51,945 nucleotides of DNA, from contig NZ_JAAVJC010000008.1 of the NCBI RefSeq assembly GCF_012033785.1, forward strand, positions 1 to 51,945. The letters are read 5' to 3'. The notes under the pieces are model-generated. The model was not told the DNA's origin, made no database searches, and was given only the letters and a program-made list of their open reading frames with translations. Below are positions 16,777 through 32,002 of the stretch, in pieces. Within the stretch, counting starts at the first letter, position 1, and the number at the start of each line of letters is the position of its first letter. This DNA comes from Streptomyces bohaiensis. GTDB lineage: Bacteria > Actinomycetota > Actinomycetes > Streptomycetales > Streptomycetaceae. A program made the position numbers and the translations under genes.

Positions 16777-17958
16777 TCAGGGGCGGAAGACGACCTTGAC
16801 GGCGCCGTCCGCCTTCTGCTGGAACATGTCGTACGCGTCCGACGCGTCGGCCAGCGGCAGGTGATGGGTGGCGAACTCGTCCACCCCCAGCGGGTCCTGG
16901 TCCGTCAGCAAGGGCATGATCTCCGGTACCCAGCGCCGGACGTTCGCCTGACCCATGCGCAGCGTCACCTGCTTGTCGAAGAGGGTGAGCATGGGCATCG
17001 GGTCGGCCATGCCGCCGTACACCCCGGAGAGTGAGATGGTGCCGCCGCGGCGGACCATGTCGATCGCGCTGGTCAGGGCGCTCATGCGGTCCACGCCCGC
17101 GGTACCGGCCAGTTTCGCTCCCGCGTTGCCCGGCAGCGCCGCCGCCGCGTCCTGGAGGAACTTCCCGGTCCTGTTGCCGTGCGCCTCCATCCCGACGGCG
17201 TCGATGACGCTGTCGGCGCCGCGCCCCTCCGTCAGCTCGCGGACGGCCTCCGCCGGATCGTCCAGCTCCCGCAGGTCCAGTGTGCGGACGCCGCGGGCGC
17301 GCGCCCGCTCCAGCCGCTCCGGCACCAGGTCGATGCCGATGACCTGCCGCACCCCGCGGTGCAGCGCGACTCGGCATGCCATGTCGCCGATCGGGCCCAG
17401 GCCGATGACCGCCAGGGTGCCGCCCTCGGGCACCTCCGCGTACTCGACCGCCTGCCACGCGGTGGGCAGCACGTCGGAGAGGTACAGGAACCGGTCGTCG
17501 GGCGCGTCGGAGGAGATCCGGATCGGCCCGTACTGGGCCTGCGGCACCCGCAGGTACTCGGCCTGTGCGCCGGGCACGGCCCCGTACAGATTGGTGTAGC
17601 CGAACAGCGCTGCGCCCGCGCCCTGCTCCCTGACCTGTGTCGTCTCGCACTGGGTGGGCAGGCCCCGATCGCACATGAAGCAGTGGCCGCACGCGATCTG
17701 GAAGGGGACGACCACCCGGTCGCCGACCGACAGGTCGCGGACTCCGGGGCCGACCTCCTCCACGACGCCCATGGGCTCGTGGCCCAGGATGTCGCCCTCG
17801 TTCATGAACGGCGCGAGCACCTCGTACAGGTGCAGGTCGGAACCGCACAGGCCACTGGAGGTCACCCGGATCACCGCGTCGGTGGGTTCCACGATGCGGG
17901 GGTCGGGCACCTCCTCCACCCGTACGTCGCGCTTTCCGTGCCAGACCGCTGCCTTCAT
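16777..17958 (-). CDS. Zinc alcohol dehydrogenase, formaldehyde-dehydrogenase-like
   Basis: This 393-residue MDR-family enzyme has catalytic zinc ligands at Cys in SGLCGSDLH and at GHEPMG, a Cys-rich structural zinc lobe (CGHCFMCDRGLPTQC) and the Rossmann motif GLGPIGDMA. An insertion containing AVGMEAHGN...FLQDAAAALPG places it with glutathione-independent formaldehyde dehydrogenase-like proteins common in actinobacteria, not with the shorter enzyme at 3972. The terminal VKVVFRP is the usual family end. It lies upstream of a TetR gene on the same strand with a 246-bp gap, so it probably has its own promoter. The substrate is unassigned; it has no visible link to the isonitrile cluster. Confidence 0.9.
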   Translation of the reverse strand: MKAAVWHGKRDVRVEEVPDPRIVEPTDAVIRVTSSGLCGSDLHLYEVLAPFMNEGDILGHEPMGVVEEVGPGVRDLSVGDRVVVPFQIACGHCFMCDRGLPTQCETTQVREQGAGAALFGYTNLYGAVPGAQAEYLRVPQAQYGPIRISSDAPDDRFLYLSDVLPTAWQAVEYAEVPEGGTLAVIGLGPIGDMACRVALHRGVRQVIGIDLVPERLERARARGVRTLDLRELDDPAEAVRELTEGRGADSVIDAVGMEAHGNRTGKFLQDAAAALPGNAGAKLAGTAGVDRMSALTSAIDMVRRGGTISLSGVYGGMADPMPMLTLFDKQVTLRMGQANVRRWVPEIMPLLTDQDPLGVDEFATHHLPLADASDAYDMFQQKADGAVKVVFRP

Positions 17959-18204
17959 CGCACCGCACCTCCGGGGCCGTCGTGTGGCCCGGCGCCCCGT
18001 CCCGTCCCCGCGCCCGGTCAGCGGCCGCGGGGGAGACCGCGCCGGTCTCGTCCGTTCCTCCCGGGTTGCCTGGATACGGGGGGATTACACGTGCGGAGTC
18101 GTGGCAATACGCACAGCAGGCACCGCGTCCGGAGTACGGCGCCCCGACGGGTGCCGGTCGTCACGGCCGGGCCCCTTCCGTCCCTCGGCCGCGGAGCGCC
18201 CGCG

Positions 18205-18855
18205 CTACGCGCCGGCCCCGGCGAGGAACTCCGGTTCGGTCGTCGCCACGGCGCGCAACAGCGCCCGGACGCCCGCGCGTGCCCGGGGGTAGGGGGCGTC
18301 GGAGCCCGTGAGGACGGACTGGGTGTTGGACGACTCCCAGAGTGCCGTCAGCTCGAAGGCCAGTTGCTCGGCCGACCGGTGCGAGGCGATCTCACCCGCC
18401 TCCTGCGCCTCCAGCACCGTCTGCTGCACGAAGGTGCGCCACGCGGTGTCGGCCGCCCGGACGGCGTCCTGCACCGGGCCGGGGCGCGAGCTGTACTCGA
18501 CCCGGACGCGCTGGAAGAAGCAGCCGCCGGGGAAGACCCGCTCCGCGGAGTACCGGAGCCACACCTCGCTCAGTCCCCACAGGCGGGCCAGCCCCGGCGG
18601 CCGGGCGAGGGCGGCGTCGATCACGTTGTCCTGGTAGATCCGGGAGGCCGCCCTGACCGTGGCCAGCTGCAACTCCTCCTTCGAGCCGAAGAGGGCGAAC
18701 ACGCCGCTCTTGCTGAGCTTCAGCTCGGCCGCCAGCCGGCCCAGGGAGAGGGCCTCCAGGCCCTCGGACGACCCGATGCGGACCGTCCGCTCCAGCACCA
18801 GCCGCCTGGTCTGGTTCCCTCGTTCGACCCGCCCGTCGAGACGCCGTTCGGCCAC
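18205..18855 (-). CDS. TetR-family transcriptional regulator
   Basis: This regulator of about 216 residues has an N-terminal helix-turn-helix around residues 18-62 (TRRLVLERTVRIGSSEGLEALS, then LGRLAAELKLSKSGVFALFGSKEEL) and a C-terminal ligand domain with VFPGGCFFQRVRVEYSS, as in the YcdC/TetR_C_16-like subgroup. The GTG at 18855 follows GAGGAG; an upstream extension to 19023 has no support. It is divergent from the ScoE-type gene across 410 bp and is the closest regulator to the left end of the isonitrile cluster, so it may control either that cluster or itself. Confidence 0.9.
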   Translation of the reverse strand: MAERRLDGRVERGNQTRRLVLERTVRIGSSEGLEALSLGRLAAELKLSKSGVFALFGSKEELQLATVRAASRIYQDNVIDAALARPPGLARLWGLSEVWLRYSAERVFPGGCFFQRVRVEYSSRPGPVQDAVRAADTAWRTFVQQTVLEAQEAGEIASHRSAEQLAFELTALWESSNTQSVLTGSDAPYPRARAGVRALLRAVATTEPEFLAGAGA

Positions 18856-19265
18856 GTCGGTACTCCTCGCTCCGCGGGGCGCCGCGGGCCTCGCTCTGTC
18901 CGGGTCGCCAGGGTACTGACAAAACGACCGTGCGGTGAGTTTCGACCCCGCCGAAGCGCTGTGGGGCCGGCGCGGCGGGCTCGTCGGCTCGCCCCGTCCG
19001 GCACAGCCGCGCCCCGGGGGCACCGCTGTGCCGGATGGGGGCGATGGGTGGCGACGGGCGGAGAAGGACGTGAGAAGCGAACTTTCCGTGGCCGGGGTAA
19101 AACCCCCGTCCCGGCGATAAGAAGATGTTATTGGCCTCCGGTCTGGCCCTTCTCGTAGTGTCGGGTCAGCCGCCGCAGACGCAGAGCGGTGCTATTCGGT
19201 ATTCCGATGTCGGCACGCCTGCGTCTGCTGTCTTTTCGGCTTCCGTTCTTCATGGGAGGGGAACC
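18856..19265. other. Divergent intergenic region left of the isonitrile cluster
   Basis: This 410-bp region lies between the leftward TetR gene and the rightward scoE-like gene. An imperfect palindrome (AAAC, CCG, CGG and GTTT blocks) at 18921-18943 could be a TetR operator. Closer to scoE the DNA is less GC-rich than its surroundings. A weak TTGGCC (19131-19136) / TAGTGT (19156-19161) pair with a 19-bp gap is a promoter candidate. A 15-bp dyad, ATTCGGTATTCCGAT, sits at 19194-19208 and contains T-N11-A, the form of a LysR site. The scoE-like gene has a strong GGAGGGG ribosome site. Confidence 0.35.
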
Positions 19266-20153
19266 ATGATTGTCGCGAAGCAGCCCGGCAAGACGCTGGG
19301 CGTCACCATCTCCGATTTCGACCCGGCGACCGCGTCGGCCGCCGATTTCAGCGCGCTCAAGAAGATCGTCCACACGGAGAAGATCGCGGTCCTCCGGGGG
19401 CAGGACCTCACTCCGTCGCAGTACGTGGAGCTCGGGCGCAAGCTGGGCCGCGTCGAGCGTTACTACCAGAAGATGTACTGGCACCCCGAGGAGCCGGACG
19501 TTTTCGTCTCCTCCAACGTGCCGCACAACGGCGAGCAGATCGGCGTGCCCCGGACCGGCAAGTTCTGGCACGCCGACTACGAGTTCATGCCCGAGCCGTT
19601 CGGGCTGACCCTCATCTACCCGCAGGTCATCCCGAAGGTCAACCGTGGCACGTACTTCATCGACATGGGGCGGGCCTACGAGGCGCTGCCGCAGCGACTG
19701 AAGGACGCGGTCGCGGGCACGGTCTGCCGGCACAGCGTGCAGCGGTACTTCAAGATCCGCCCGACCGACGTCTACCGGCCGCTCGTCGAGGTCCTCGCCG
19801 ACGTGGAGGCCGAGACCCCCACCGTCACCCACCCCACCGTGACGGTCCACCCCGTGACCGGTGAGCGGATCCTCTACCTCAGCGAGGGGTTCGCGCTCTC
19901 GCTCGCGGACGCCGAGGGCAACGAGCTCGACGGCGGGCTGCTGCGGGAGCTGCTGGAGGCGACCGGACAGACCGACGACACCTTCAGCCACCCGGGTATC
20001 CACCTCCAGACGTTCGAGCAGGGCGACATCCTCGTCTGGGACAACCGGTCGCTCATCCACCGGGCGCTCCACACATCGCAGCCGGAGCCGACCTCGTCGT
20101 TCCGCGTGACCGTCCACGACGAGCATCCCTTCTACGAGGGCATTCGGGTCTGA
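19266..20153 (+). CDS. scoE: ScoE-type isonitrile synthase, non-heme Fe(II)/2-oxoglutarate enzyme
   Basis: This TauD/TfdA-fold protein has about 295 residues. The iron triad is His102 and Asp104 (FWHADYEF) and His265 (NRSLIHRAL), and 2-oxoglutarate is bound by Arg280. Residues I recall as diagnostic of ScoE (Tyr96, Tyr97, Tyr101, Arg157, Lys193, His299, Arg310) all recur here at a constant offset of 30: Tyr66, Tyr67, Tyr71, Arg127, Lys163, His269 and Arg280. ScoE converts an N-carboxymethyl beta-amino acid into a beta-isonitrile acid by oxidation and decarboxylation. The ATG at 19266 has a strong ribosome site. It is the first gene of a rightward run that also holds scoD-like, ACP and ligase genes, as in Rv0097-Rv0100. 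The symbol is by similarity only. Confidence 0.9.
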   Translation: MIVAKQPGKTLGVTISDFDPATASAADFSALKKIVHTEKIAVLRGQDLTPSQYVELGRKLGRVERYYQKMYWHPEEPDVFVSSNVPHNGEQIGVPRTGKFWHADYEFMPEPFGLTLIYPQVIPKVNRGTYFIDMGRAYEALPQRLKDAVAGTVCRHSVQRYFKIRPTDVYRPLVEVLADVEAETPTVTHPTVTVHPVTGERILYLSEGFALSLADAEGNELDGGLLRELLEATGQTDDTFSHPGIHLQTFEQGDILVWDNRSLIHRALHTSQPEPTSSFRVTVHDEHPFYEGIRV

Positions 20154-20266
20154 TCGCCCCGGGCCGGGCCGCGAGGGGAGGGGAGCGATGCCGGGCGACG
20201 GGATGTCACCGGGACAGCGCAGGGAATTCGCCGCAGGGCCGCGTTTCCGTGCCCCGGCCGTACGGA

Positions 20267-20282
20267 TTCCGGGTATCCGGAA
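20267..20282. promoter_or_regulatory. Palindrome TTCCG-N6-CGGAA, copy 1
   Basis: This 16-bp dyad (TTCCGGGTATCCGGAA) lies in the gap between the scoE-like gene and the P450 remnant. The same TTCCG-N6-CGGAA pattern occurs at 37662-37677 ahead of the ferredoxin gene. It could be an operator shared inside the cluster; no regulator is assigned. Confidence 0.3.
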
Positions 20283-20411
20283 GTACATGACGGAAAATGT
20301 CCGCTGCCTCCCGGGAGAGGGAGCGCGGGAAACTCGTGTCGAATTCACCGTCGTGCCGGGTGTGTCACCGCCCGCCGCGACGGAGAACCGTTCGCCGGCC
20401 GCCCCGCCCCG

Positions 20412-20981
20412 GTGCCGCAGCACGCCGCCCGCGCCGCCGACCGCCGAGCGGCCCCCACCGACGGGACCCTCTGTCGCGCCCGGCCGCACACGCTGCAGGA
20501 CCACTCCCTGTCGCCGGGTGGGCTCCGCCCGCTCCGCCCCCGCATCGAGGCGGTGGCCGAGGAGCTCGTGGACGCTCTCGTGGCCCGTGGGGCGCGGGAG
20601 CAGTCGGTCGACCTCGTCACGGCGCCGGCGGTCCCGCCGCCCCTCATGGTGATCGCCGAGGTGTCCGGGGTCCCGGCCGAACGCTGGGCGGAGTTCCGGC
20701 GCCGGGGACGCCGGAACGGGGCGACGGCCGGCAGCGCGGGGGCCGGCGAGGGCCTCCCGGGCCCGACCGGCGGAACCGACCCGGCAGCCCTGCGCCTCGA
20801 CCCCGGCGACGAGCCGGCCCGGGCGCAGATCTCCCTCGCCGTCTCCACCCTGTTGCGCCGCGCCGGCGGTCTGCGGCTCACGGTCGCACCGCAGGACGTC
20901 CCCCGGCGCCGCGCCCACTGCATCCGCACACCGCTCCGACTGCCCGTCACGCTCACCGTTGCCGAGAGAGGGCGAGAATGA
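20412..20981 (+). pseudogene. Remnant of a cytochrome P450 with the haem region deleted
   Basis: This open frame of up to 189 codons holds two P450 pieces. Residues about 35-95 (LSPGGLRPLRPRIEAVAEE, then MVIAEVSGVPAERWAEFRR) match helices B' to F of actinobacterial P450s. Residues about 138-185 (DEPARAQISLAVSTLLRR, RLTVAPQD, LPVTLTV) match the C-terminus right after the haem-binding loop. The I-helix, the ExxR motif and the haem Cys between them are gone, so it cannot bind haem. Its stop overlaps the start of the intact P450 at 20978 (ATGA). It reads as an internally deleted tandem P450 kept in frame, perhaps because it couples translation of the next gene. Confidence 0.65.
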
Positions 20982-22213
20982 CCGAGACGAGACCCGCACC
21001 GGCCGATGGCTGCCCGGTCGCTCATCGGACCACCGAGCCCGTCTTCGACGAGGCGTACTTCGCCGATCCCTACCCGCTCTACGACCAGCTGCGCACCGCC
21101 GGTCCCGCGCACCGCGTCACCGCGCCCGACGGCTCGGCCGTGTGGCTCGTCACCCGCTACGCCGACGTCCGCCAGGGGCTGGCCGACCAGCGCCTGGCCC
21201 GGCATCCCAAGTACAACAAGGGCGGGTACTCGGGCATCCCGCTCCCCGAGGACCTGCGGGTCATCCTCGCCACCACCGACCCGCCGCACCACACCCGGCT
21301 GCGGTCCCTGATCAACGCCGCCTTCACCCGCCGACGCGTCGAGTCGCTGCGGCCGCGGGTGGACGAGGTCGTCGACAGGCTGCTGGACGCCATGGCGGAC
21401 ACCGACGGCACCGTCGACCTCGTCGCCGCACTCGCCGCCCCCCTGCCCATCACCATCATCTGCGACCTGCTGGGCATCCCCGAGGACGAGCGCGGCGCGT
21501 TCCGTGCCTACACCGACGGCATCGTCGGAACCGATCCCGCCGGCGCCGCCCAGGGCTGCCAGGACATGGTCGCCTTCCTCAAGCGGATGATCGCGCTCAA
21601 GCGCACCGAGCCGGACGACGCGCTGATCACCGGGCTCATCGACGCGCGCGACCAGGACGACAGGCTGACCGAGTCCGAGATGGTCGGCATGGCGTTCATG
21701 ATCCTCATCGGCGGGTACGACACCACGCTCAGCATGATCAGTTCCGGGGCGCTCGCCCTGCTGCGCGACCCCGAGCGGGCGGCGCAGCTGCGCGCGTACC
21801 CCGGGCTCATGCCGGCGGCGGTCGAGGAGCTGCTGCGCTTCGAGGCGCCGGTCCAGAACGCCATCCGCCGCTTCGCCACCGAGGACCTGGTCATCGGCGG
21901 CGTGCCCATCGAGGCCGGCAGCGCCGTGGTGCTGTCCATCGGCTCCGCCGGCCGCGACCCCGAGCAGTACGCCTGCCCCGGCCGGATGGACTTCGAGAGG
22001 GACGACACCACCCACGTCAGCTTCGGGTTCGGCCCGCACTTCTGCCCCGGCGCGCAGCTGGGCCGGATGGAGGTGGGCGCCTCGCTGCGGCAGCTCCTGA
22101 TCCGGTTCCCGGAGATGACGCTCGCCGACGAGGCACTGCGGTACCGCCCGGGCTTCACCTTCCGGGAGCTCTCCACGCTCCCGGTCGTCCTCGGGAAGCA
22201 GGCCGGCCGATGA
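20978..22213 (+). CDS. Cytochrome P450 monooxygenase
   Basis: This complete soluble actinobacterial P450 has about 411 residues. The I-helix oxygen-binding motif is IGGYDTT, the K-helix motif is EELLR, and the haem loop is FGFGPHFCPGAQLGR with the ligand at Cys356. The C-terminus LSTLPVVL is the normal family end. The ATG overlaps the stop of the P450 remnant, and its own stop overlaps the ATG of the scoD-like gene, so it is firmly inside the isonitrile operon. The 3Fe-4S ferredoxin encoded at 37735 is the likely electron donor. It may hydroxylate, epoxidise or desaturate the carbon chain of the isonitrile product (inference). Confidence 0.95.
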   Translation: MTETRPAPADGCPVAHRTTEPVFDEAYFADPYPLYDQLRTAGPAHRVTAPDGSAVWLVTRYADVRQGLADQRLARHPKYNKGGYSGIPLPEDLRVILATTDPPHHTRLRSLINAAFTRRRVESLRPRVDEVVDRLLDAMADTDGTVDLVAALAAPLPITIICDLLGIPEDERGAFRAYTDGIVGTDPAGAAQGCQDMVAFLKRMIALKRTEPDDALITGLIDARDQDDRLTESEMVGMAFMILIGGYDTTLSMISSGALALLRDPERAAQLRAYPGLMPAAVEELLRFEAPVQNAIRRFATEDLVIGGVPIEAGSAVVLSIGSAGRDPEQYACPGRMDFERDDTTHVSFGFGPHFCPGAQLGRMEVGASLRQLLIRFPEMTLADEALRYRPGFTFRELSTLPVVLGKQAGR

Positions 22214-22797
22214 CCACCGCTCCGTCGCTGCCCGCCGGCGCCGGCGCCGCCCCCGACGCGGCCGGCCACGCGACCGACGAGGCGCTGCTGGCACGGGTGC
22301 TGCGCGTCTACCGCCCCGACTGCCGGTACCTCCGGACGGCCGTCGTCGAGGAGACCGAGGACGGACTGGCCCGGGCGAGGTGCACCTTCTCGATACCGGC
22401 GCCGTTCTACATCGATGACACCGGCCACTTCAACGCCGTCGAGTTCAACCTCTGCTACAACCAGATGATGTACTACGCGGTCGCGAAGGCCGTGAAAGAG
22501 GGCATCATGCCGCCGTTCGCCGAGTGGTCCCTGGAGGACTACTGGCAGCGGCAGCTGCCCGCCTTCCTGATCGTCGACTTCCGCAGCACCTTCGCCAAGG
22601 CCATGGGCTCCCACCGCTTCCACGGCGAGATCACCTTCACCCGCGCCCGGCGGTACACCGGGGGGCGCGACCGCCGACCGATGATCGTCGCCGACACGGC
22701 CTGCCGCTACTGGGACGACGACGGCGGTCACTGCCACGGCGAGGTGCGCCTGGTGGTCACCGACCCGCCGGCACCCGCGGGAGGTGCGGCGCCGTGA
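22210..22797 (+). CDS. scoD: ScoD/FcoT-type hot-dog thioesterase
   Basis: This protein of about 195 residues matches what I recall of FcoT (Rv0098) over its full length: LLARVL near residue 27, CRYL near 38, a TGHFNAVEFNLCYNQ segment near 75-88 and a W-S-x-D/E-DYWQRQLPAFLI segment near 112-126. In isonitrile lipopeptide pathways this hot-dog enzyme handles addition of glycine to an alpha,beta-unsaturated acyl-ACP and release of the adduct that ScoE oxidises. Start and stop overlap both neighbours (ATGA with the P450, GTGA with the ACP). Location beside the ScoE-type gene and a stand-alone ACP strengthens the call. The symbol is by similarity only. Confidence 0.85.
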   Translation: MTTAPSLPAGAGAAPDAAGHATDEALLARVLRVYRPDCRYLRTAVVEETEDGLARARCTFSIPAPFYIDDTGHFNAVEFNLCYNQMMYYAVAKAVKEGIMPPFAEWSLEDYWQRQLPAFLIVDFRSTFAKAMGSHRFHGEITFTRARRYTGGRDRRPMIVADTACRYWDDDGGHCHGEVRLVVTDPPAPAGGAAP

Positions 22798-23207
22798 CCG
22801 CCGTCCCGACCCCCTGGCTGCGCCGCCTCGCGGCGACACCGCTCCCGGAGCGCGCGGCACTGCTGGAGGACCTCGTCGTGAGCGAGTTCCGCACGGTGCT
22901 GCTCATGGGCGAGGACGACGTGCTGCCCCGGGACGAGAGCTACTTCGCCCACGGGCTCACCTCGCTCGGCGCCACCGAGGTGGAGCAGCGGCTGGAAGCG
23001 GCCATCGGCCGCCCGATCGACGCCTCCGAACTTCTCAACAACCCCACCGTGGACCACCTCCTGACCCACCTGCGGACCGACGTGCTCTCGGACCACTTCC
23101 CCGCGCCCCCCGCGGATCCCGCGTCCCCGCCGGACGGTGCCCCCGGCCCGGCGGACCGCACCACCCGGCTGCTGGTGGACGACCTCCTGAAGTCGCTCTA
23201 CTCCTGA
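22794..23207 (+). CDS. Stand-alone acyl carrier protein with C-terminal docking-like helix
   Basis: This 137-residue protein has a carrier domain at about residues 25-90. The phosphopantetheine serine is Ser57 in HGLTSLGATEVE, where Thr replaces the usual Asp before Ser. The helix III region reads PTVDHLLTHL. After a Pro-rich linker, residues about 120-137 form a hydrophobic helix (TRLLVDDLLKSLYS) of the kind seen at docking ends of PKS proteins. The next protein, the reducing PKS, starts with a short helical stretch (DKDHLLRRLLLEKYE) that could receive it. By position it is the equivalent of ScoB/Rv0100. Translation is coupled to the scoD-like gene by GTGA. Confidence 0.85.
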   Translation: MTAVPTPWLRRLAATPLPERAALLEDLVVSEFRTVLLMGEDDVLPRDESYFAHGLTSLGATEVEQRLEAAIGRPIDASELLNNPTVDHLLTHLRTDVLSDHFPAPPADPASPPDGAPGPADRTTRLLVDDLLKSLYS

Positions 23208-23352
23208 GTGCGCCCGCCCCCTGCCGGCGGACCCCGGCCGTCGAACCGCCGTCTGCCGCCGGCGCGGGCCACCGGAGCGCCCCCTCCGCCCGGTGCCCCG
23301 CACCGCCACCCCCTTCGACCCCATCCACGCGCCGCACAGCGGGAGAGACGCC

Positions 23353-29826
<6,474 letters not shown>

Positions 29827-29846
29827 CGGGGCGGGGAGGAGAGACC

Positions 29847-31979
29847 GTGAACGACTACATCGACCAGCTGGACGGCCTGACCCGGAAACAGCTCATGGTC
29901 CTGCTGGCCCGGCGCCACCAGGAGAGCACCCAGGGCATCGCGGTCAGCGGGATGGGATGCCGCTTCCCGGGCGGCATCGACACCCCCGACGCGCTGTGGG
30001 AGGCGGTGCGCGGCGCCCGGGCCGTGCGCGCGGCCGGGTCGCAGCCGCCGACCGACAGCAGCGGCCGCCCCCGCTGGGACACCACCGCCCCCGACCTCGC
30101 CCCGCTGGCCCCGACGCTCGCCGCCGGCGCGTACCTCGACGACGTCGACCTGTTCGACGCCGACCGCTTCGACCTCACCCCCGAGGAGGCCGAGCACCTC
30201 GACCCCCAGCAGCGCCTGCTGCTGGAGGTCACGCTCCAGGCGCTCGCCGACGCCAACCTGACGCTCCGCGCCCTGCGGCGCCGCCGCGTCGGCGTCTACG
30301 TGGGCATCAGCACCGCGGAGTACAACTTCGCGGGGCTGCGCAACGGCATCGGCAAGGACGACCTCTCCCCGTACATGGGCACCGGCACCGCGCTCAGCGC
30401 CGCCTCCGGGCGCATCGCCCTGGCGCTCGGAGTGCGGGGGCCCGCCCTCACGTTGGACACCGCCTGCTCCTCCGCCCTCACCGCCGTGCACCTCGCCGCC
30501 GGAGCGCTGCGCGCCGAGGAGTGCGACATCGCCGTCGTCGGCGTGAGCCACCTGCTGCTCTCACCGTTCACCAGCGAGGTCTTCGCGCAGGCCGGCATGG
30601 TCTCGCCCACCGGCCGGTGCCTGCCCTTCACCGCCGAGGCGGACGGCTACGTCCGCGCGGAGGGGTGCGGGGTGCTGGTGCTGGAGCGCTACCGCGACGC
30701 CGCGGCCGACGGACGGCAGCCCTACGCCGTCGTGCGCGGCAGCGCCGTCCACCAGGACGGCGACCGGGAGCAGTTGGCCGCGTGGTCCGCCGCGTCGCAG
30801 CGCACCGTCATCGACCTCGCGCTGCGCCGGACCGGGGCGGCCGCCCACGACGTGCGGTACGTCGAGGCGCAGGCCAACGGCTCCCGGGTCGGCGGCGTCG
30901 TCGAGGCCGAGACCCTCGCCGCGGCGTACGACCGGCGCGGAGCCGCCGCGCCGGAGTTGTACGTCGGCTCCGCCAAGGCGAACCTCGGCTACCTGGAGAC
31001 CGCGTCCGGGGTCGCCGGGATGATGAAGACCGCCCTGGCCCTGGCGCACCGGGAGATCCCGCCCCAGCCCGGCGCCGACCGCCCCGACCCGGCCATCGCC
31101 TGGGAGCGCACCGGCCTCCGGCTGGCCACCGCCCCGCGCCCCTGGCCGACCACCGCCCGCACCCTCGCCGGTGTCAGCGCCACCGGCTTCACCGGAACAG
31201 CCGCGCACGTGGTCATGGAGGCGACGCCGCTTCCCGGCTCCGCCCCGCCGGAGCGCGGCGGCCCGGCGCTGCTGCTGCTCTCGGCCCACACCCCGGCCTC
31301 GCTGTCGGCCACCGCGGAGCGCCTGCGTGCCCACCTGCTCGCGCGGGGCGGCTGGAGCCGCGGCGCGGTCTGCCGCACCCTGGCCGAGCGCCGCGACCAC
31401 CTCGCCCACCGCCACGCCGCCGTCGTCCACTCCGACGAGGAGCTGCTGGCGGCGCTGGACCGTGCAGCGACCGCCGGCCCCTTGGTCCGGGCGCTCCCGG
31501 CCCCGCCCGGGGTGCTGCTCGACCTGCGGCGCGGCGCGCCGCAGGCAGGGCTCGGCAGCTCCGGCGCCCGTCGGCCGGCACCCGGCAGAGCACCGGGGGA
31601 GGACGCCGGCGACCCGACACCCGCCTGGCTCGACCGCGTGCGCGCCGCCGGGGCGCCGATCGCCGGTGTCGTGTGCGCCGCGGCGGTCGCCGCGCCGTGC
31701 CTGGCCGCCCTCACGCGGGACGGGGCGTCCGCCTGGGAGCGGAGCGAAGACGGCGACACCGTCACGCTGCGCCGCGCGGGCGCGGGGGAGGTGCCGCTCA
31801 CCGATCCGGCCGCGCTCGACGAGGCGGACTGGTACGGACTGCTCGCCGCCGCCTACCTCGCGGGGGGCGACGTCGACCCCGGTGCCCTCACCCCCGACGA
31901 CCCGCCGCCGCTGATGCGGCTGCCCGGCCCCGCTCTGCTCGGCAGCCGCTACTGGACCGACGTCAACATCTGGCGCTGA
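29847..31979 (+). CDS. Stand-alone ketosynthase lacking both catalytic His, with vestigial AT
   Basis: This 710-residue protein starts with an N-terminal docking-like helix (IDQLDGLTRKQLMVLLARRH) followed by a KS domain at about 30-455. The nucleophile Cys207 is kept (DTACSSALT). The first catalytic His is Gln342 (EAQANGS in place of EAHGTGT) and the second is Tyr382 (ANLGYLE in place of SNIGHTE). The KS-AT linker follows, but the AT is reduced to about 120 residues without a GHSxG motif; the post-AT linker ending LLGSRYWTDVN remains. Such a KS should not decarboxylate malonyl-ACP. A transacylase, gatekeeper or ring/ester-forming role is possible (inference). The GTG start lies 20 bp after the PKS stop, behind GGGGAGGAG. 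Confidence 0.9.
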   Translation: MNDYIDQLDGLTRKQLMVLLARRHQESTQGIAVSGMGCRFPGGIDTPDALWEAVRGARAVRAAGSQPPTDSSGRPRWDTTAPDLAPLAPTLAAGAYLDDVDLFDADRFDLTPEEAEHLDPQQRLLLEVTLQALADANLTLRALRRRRVGVYVGISTAEYNFAGLRNGIGKDDLSPYMGTGTALSAASGRIALALGVRGPALTLDTACSSALTAVHLAAGALRAEECDIAVVGVSHLLLSPFTSEVFAQAGMVSPTGRCLPFTAEADGYVRAEGCGVLVLERYRDAAADGRQPYAVVRGSAVHQDGDREQLAAWSAASQRTVIDLALRRTGAAAHDVRYVEAQANGSRVGGVVEAETLAAAYDRRGAAAPELYVGSAKANLGYLETASGVAGMMKTALALAHREIPPQPGADRPDPAIAWERTGLRLATAPRPWPTTARTLAGVSATGFTGTAAHVVMEATPLPGSAPPERGGPALLLLSAHTPASLSATAERLRAHLLARGGWSRGAVCRTLAERRDHLAHRHAAVVHSDEELLAALDRAATAGPLVRALPAPPGVLLDLRRGAPQAGLGSSGARRPAPGRAPGEDAGDPTPAWLDRVRAAGAPIAGVVCAAAVAAPCLAALTRDGASAWERSEDGDTVTLRRAGAGEVPLTDPAALDEADWYGLLAAAYLAGGDVDPGALTPDDPPPLMRLPGPALLGSRYWTDVNIWR

Positions 31980-32002
31980 CAGCAACCGGAACAGGACTCC
32001 TG

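Noticed and set aside
19125..19265. N-terminal extension of the ScoE-type protein by 47 residues
   Set aside because: There is no ribosome site at the earlier ATG, while GGAGGGG precedes the ATG at 19266.
20297..20977. A 638-codon frame joining upstream sequence to the P450
   Set aside because: The part before 20978 is Arg/Pro-rich without similarity in that frame; the ATG at 20978 has a ribosome site and matches the P450 N-terminus.
29847..31979. KSQ-type loading ketosynthase
   Set aside because: KSQ domains replace the active Cys by Gln; here Cys207 is kept and both His are lost instead.
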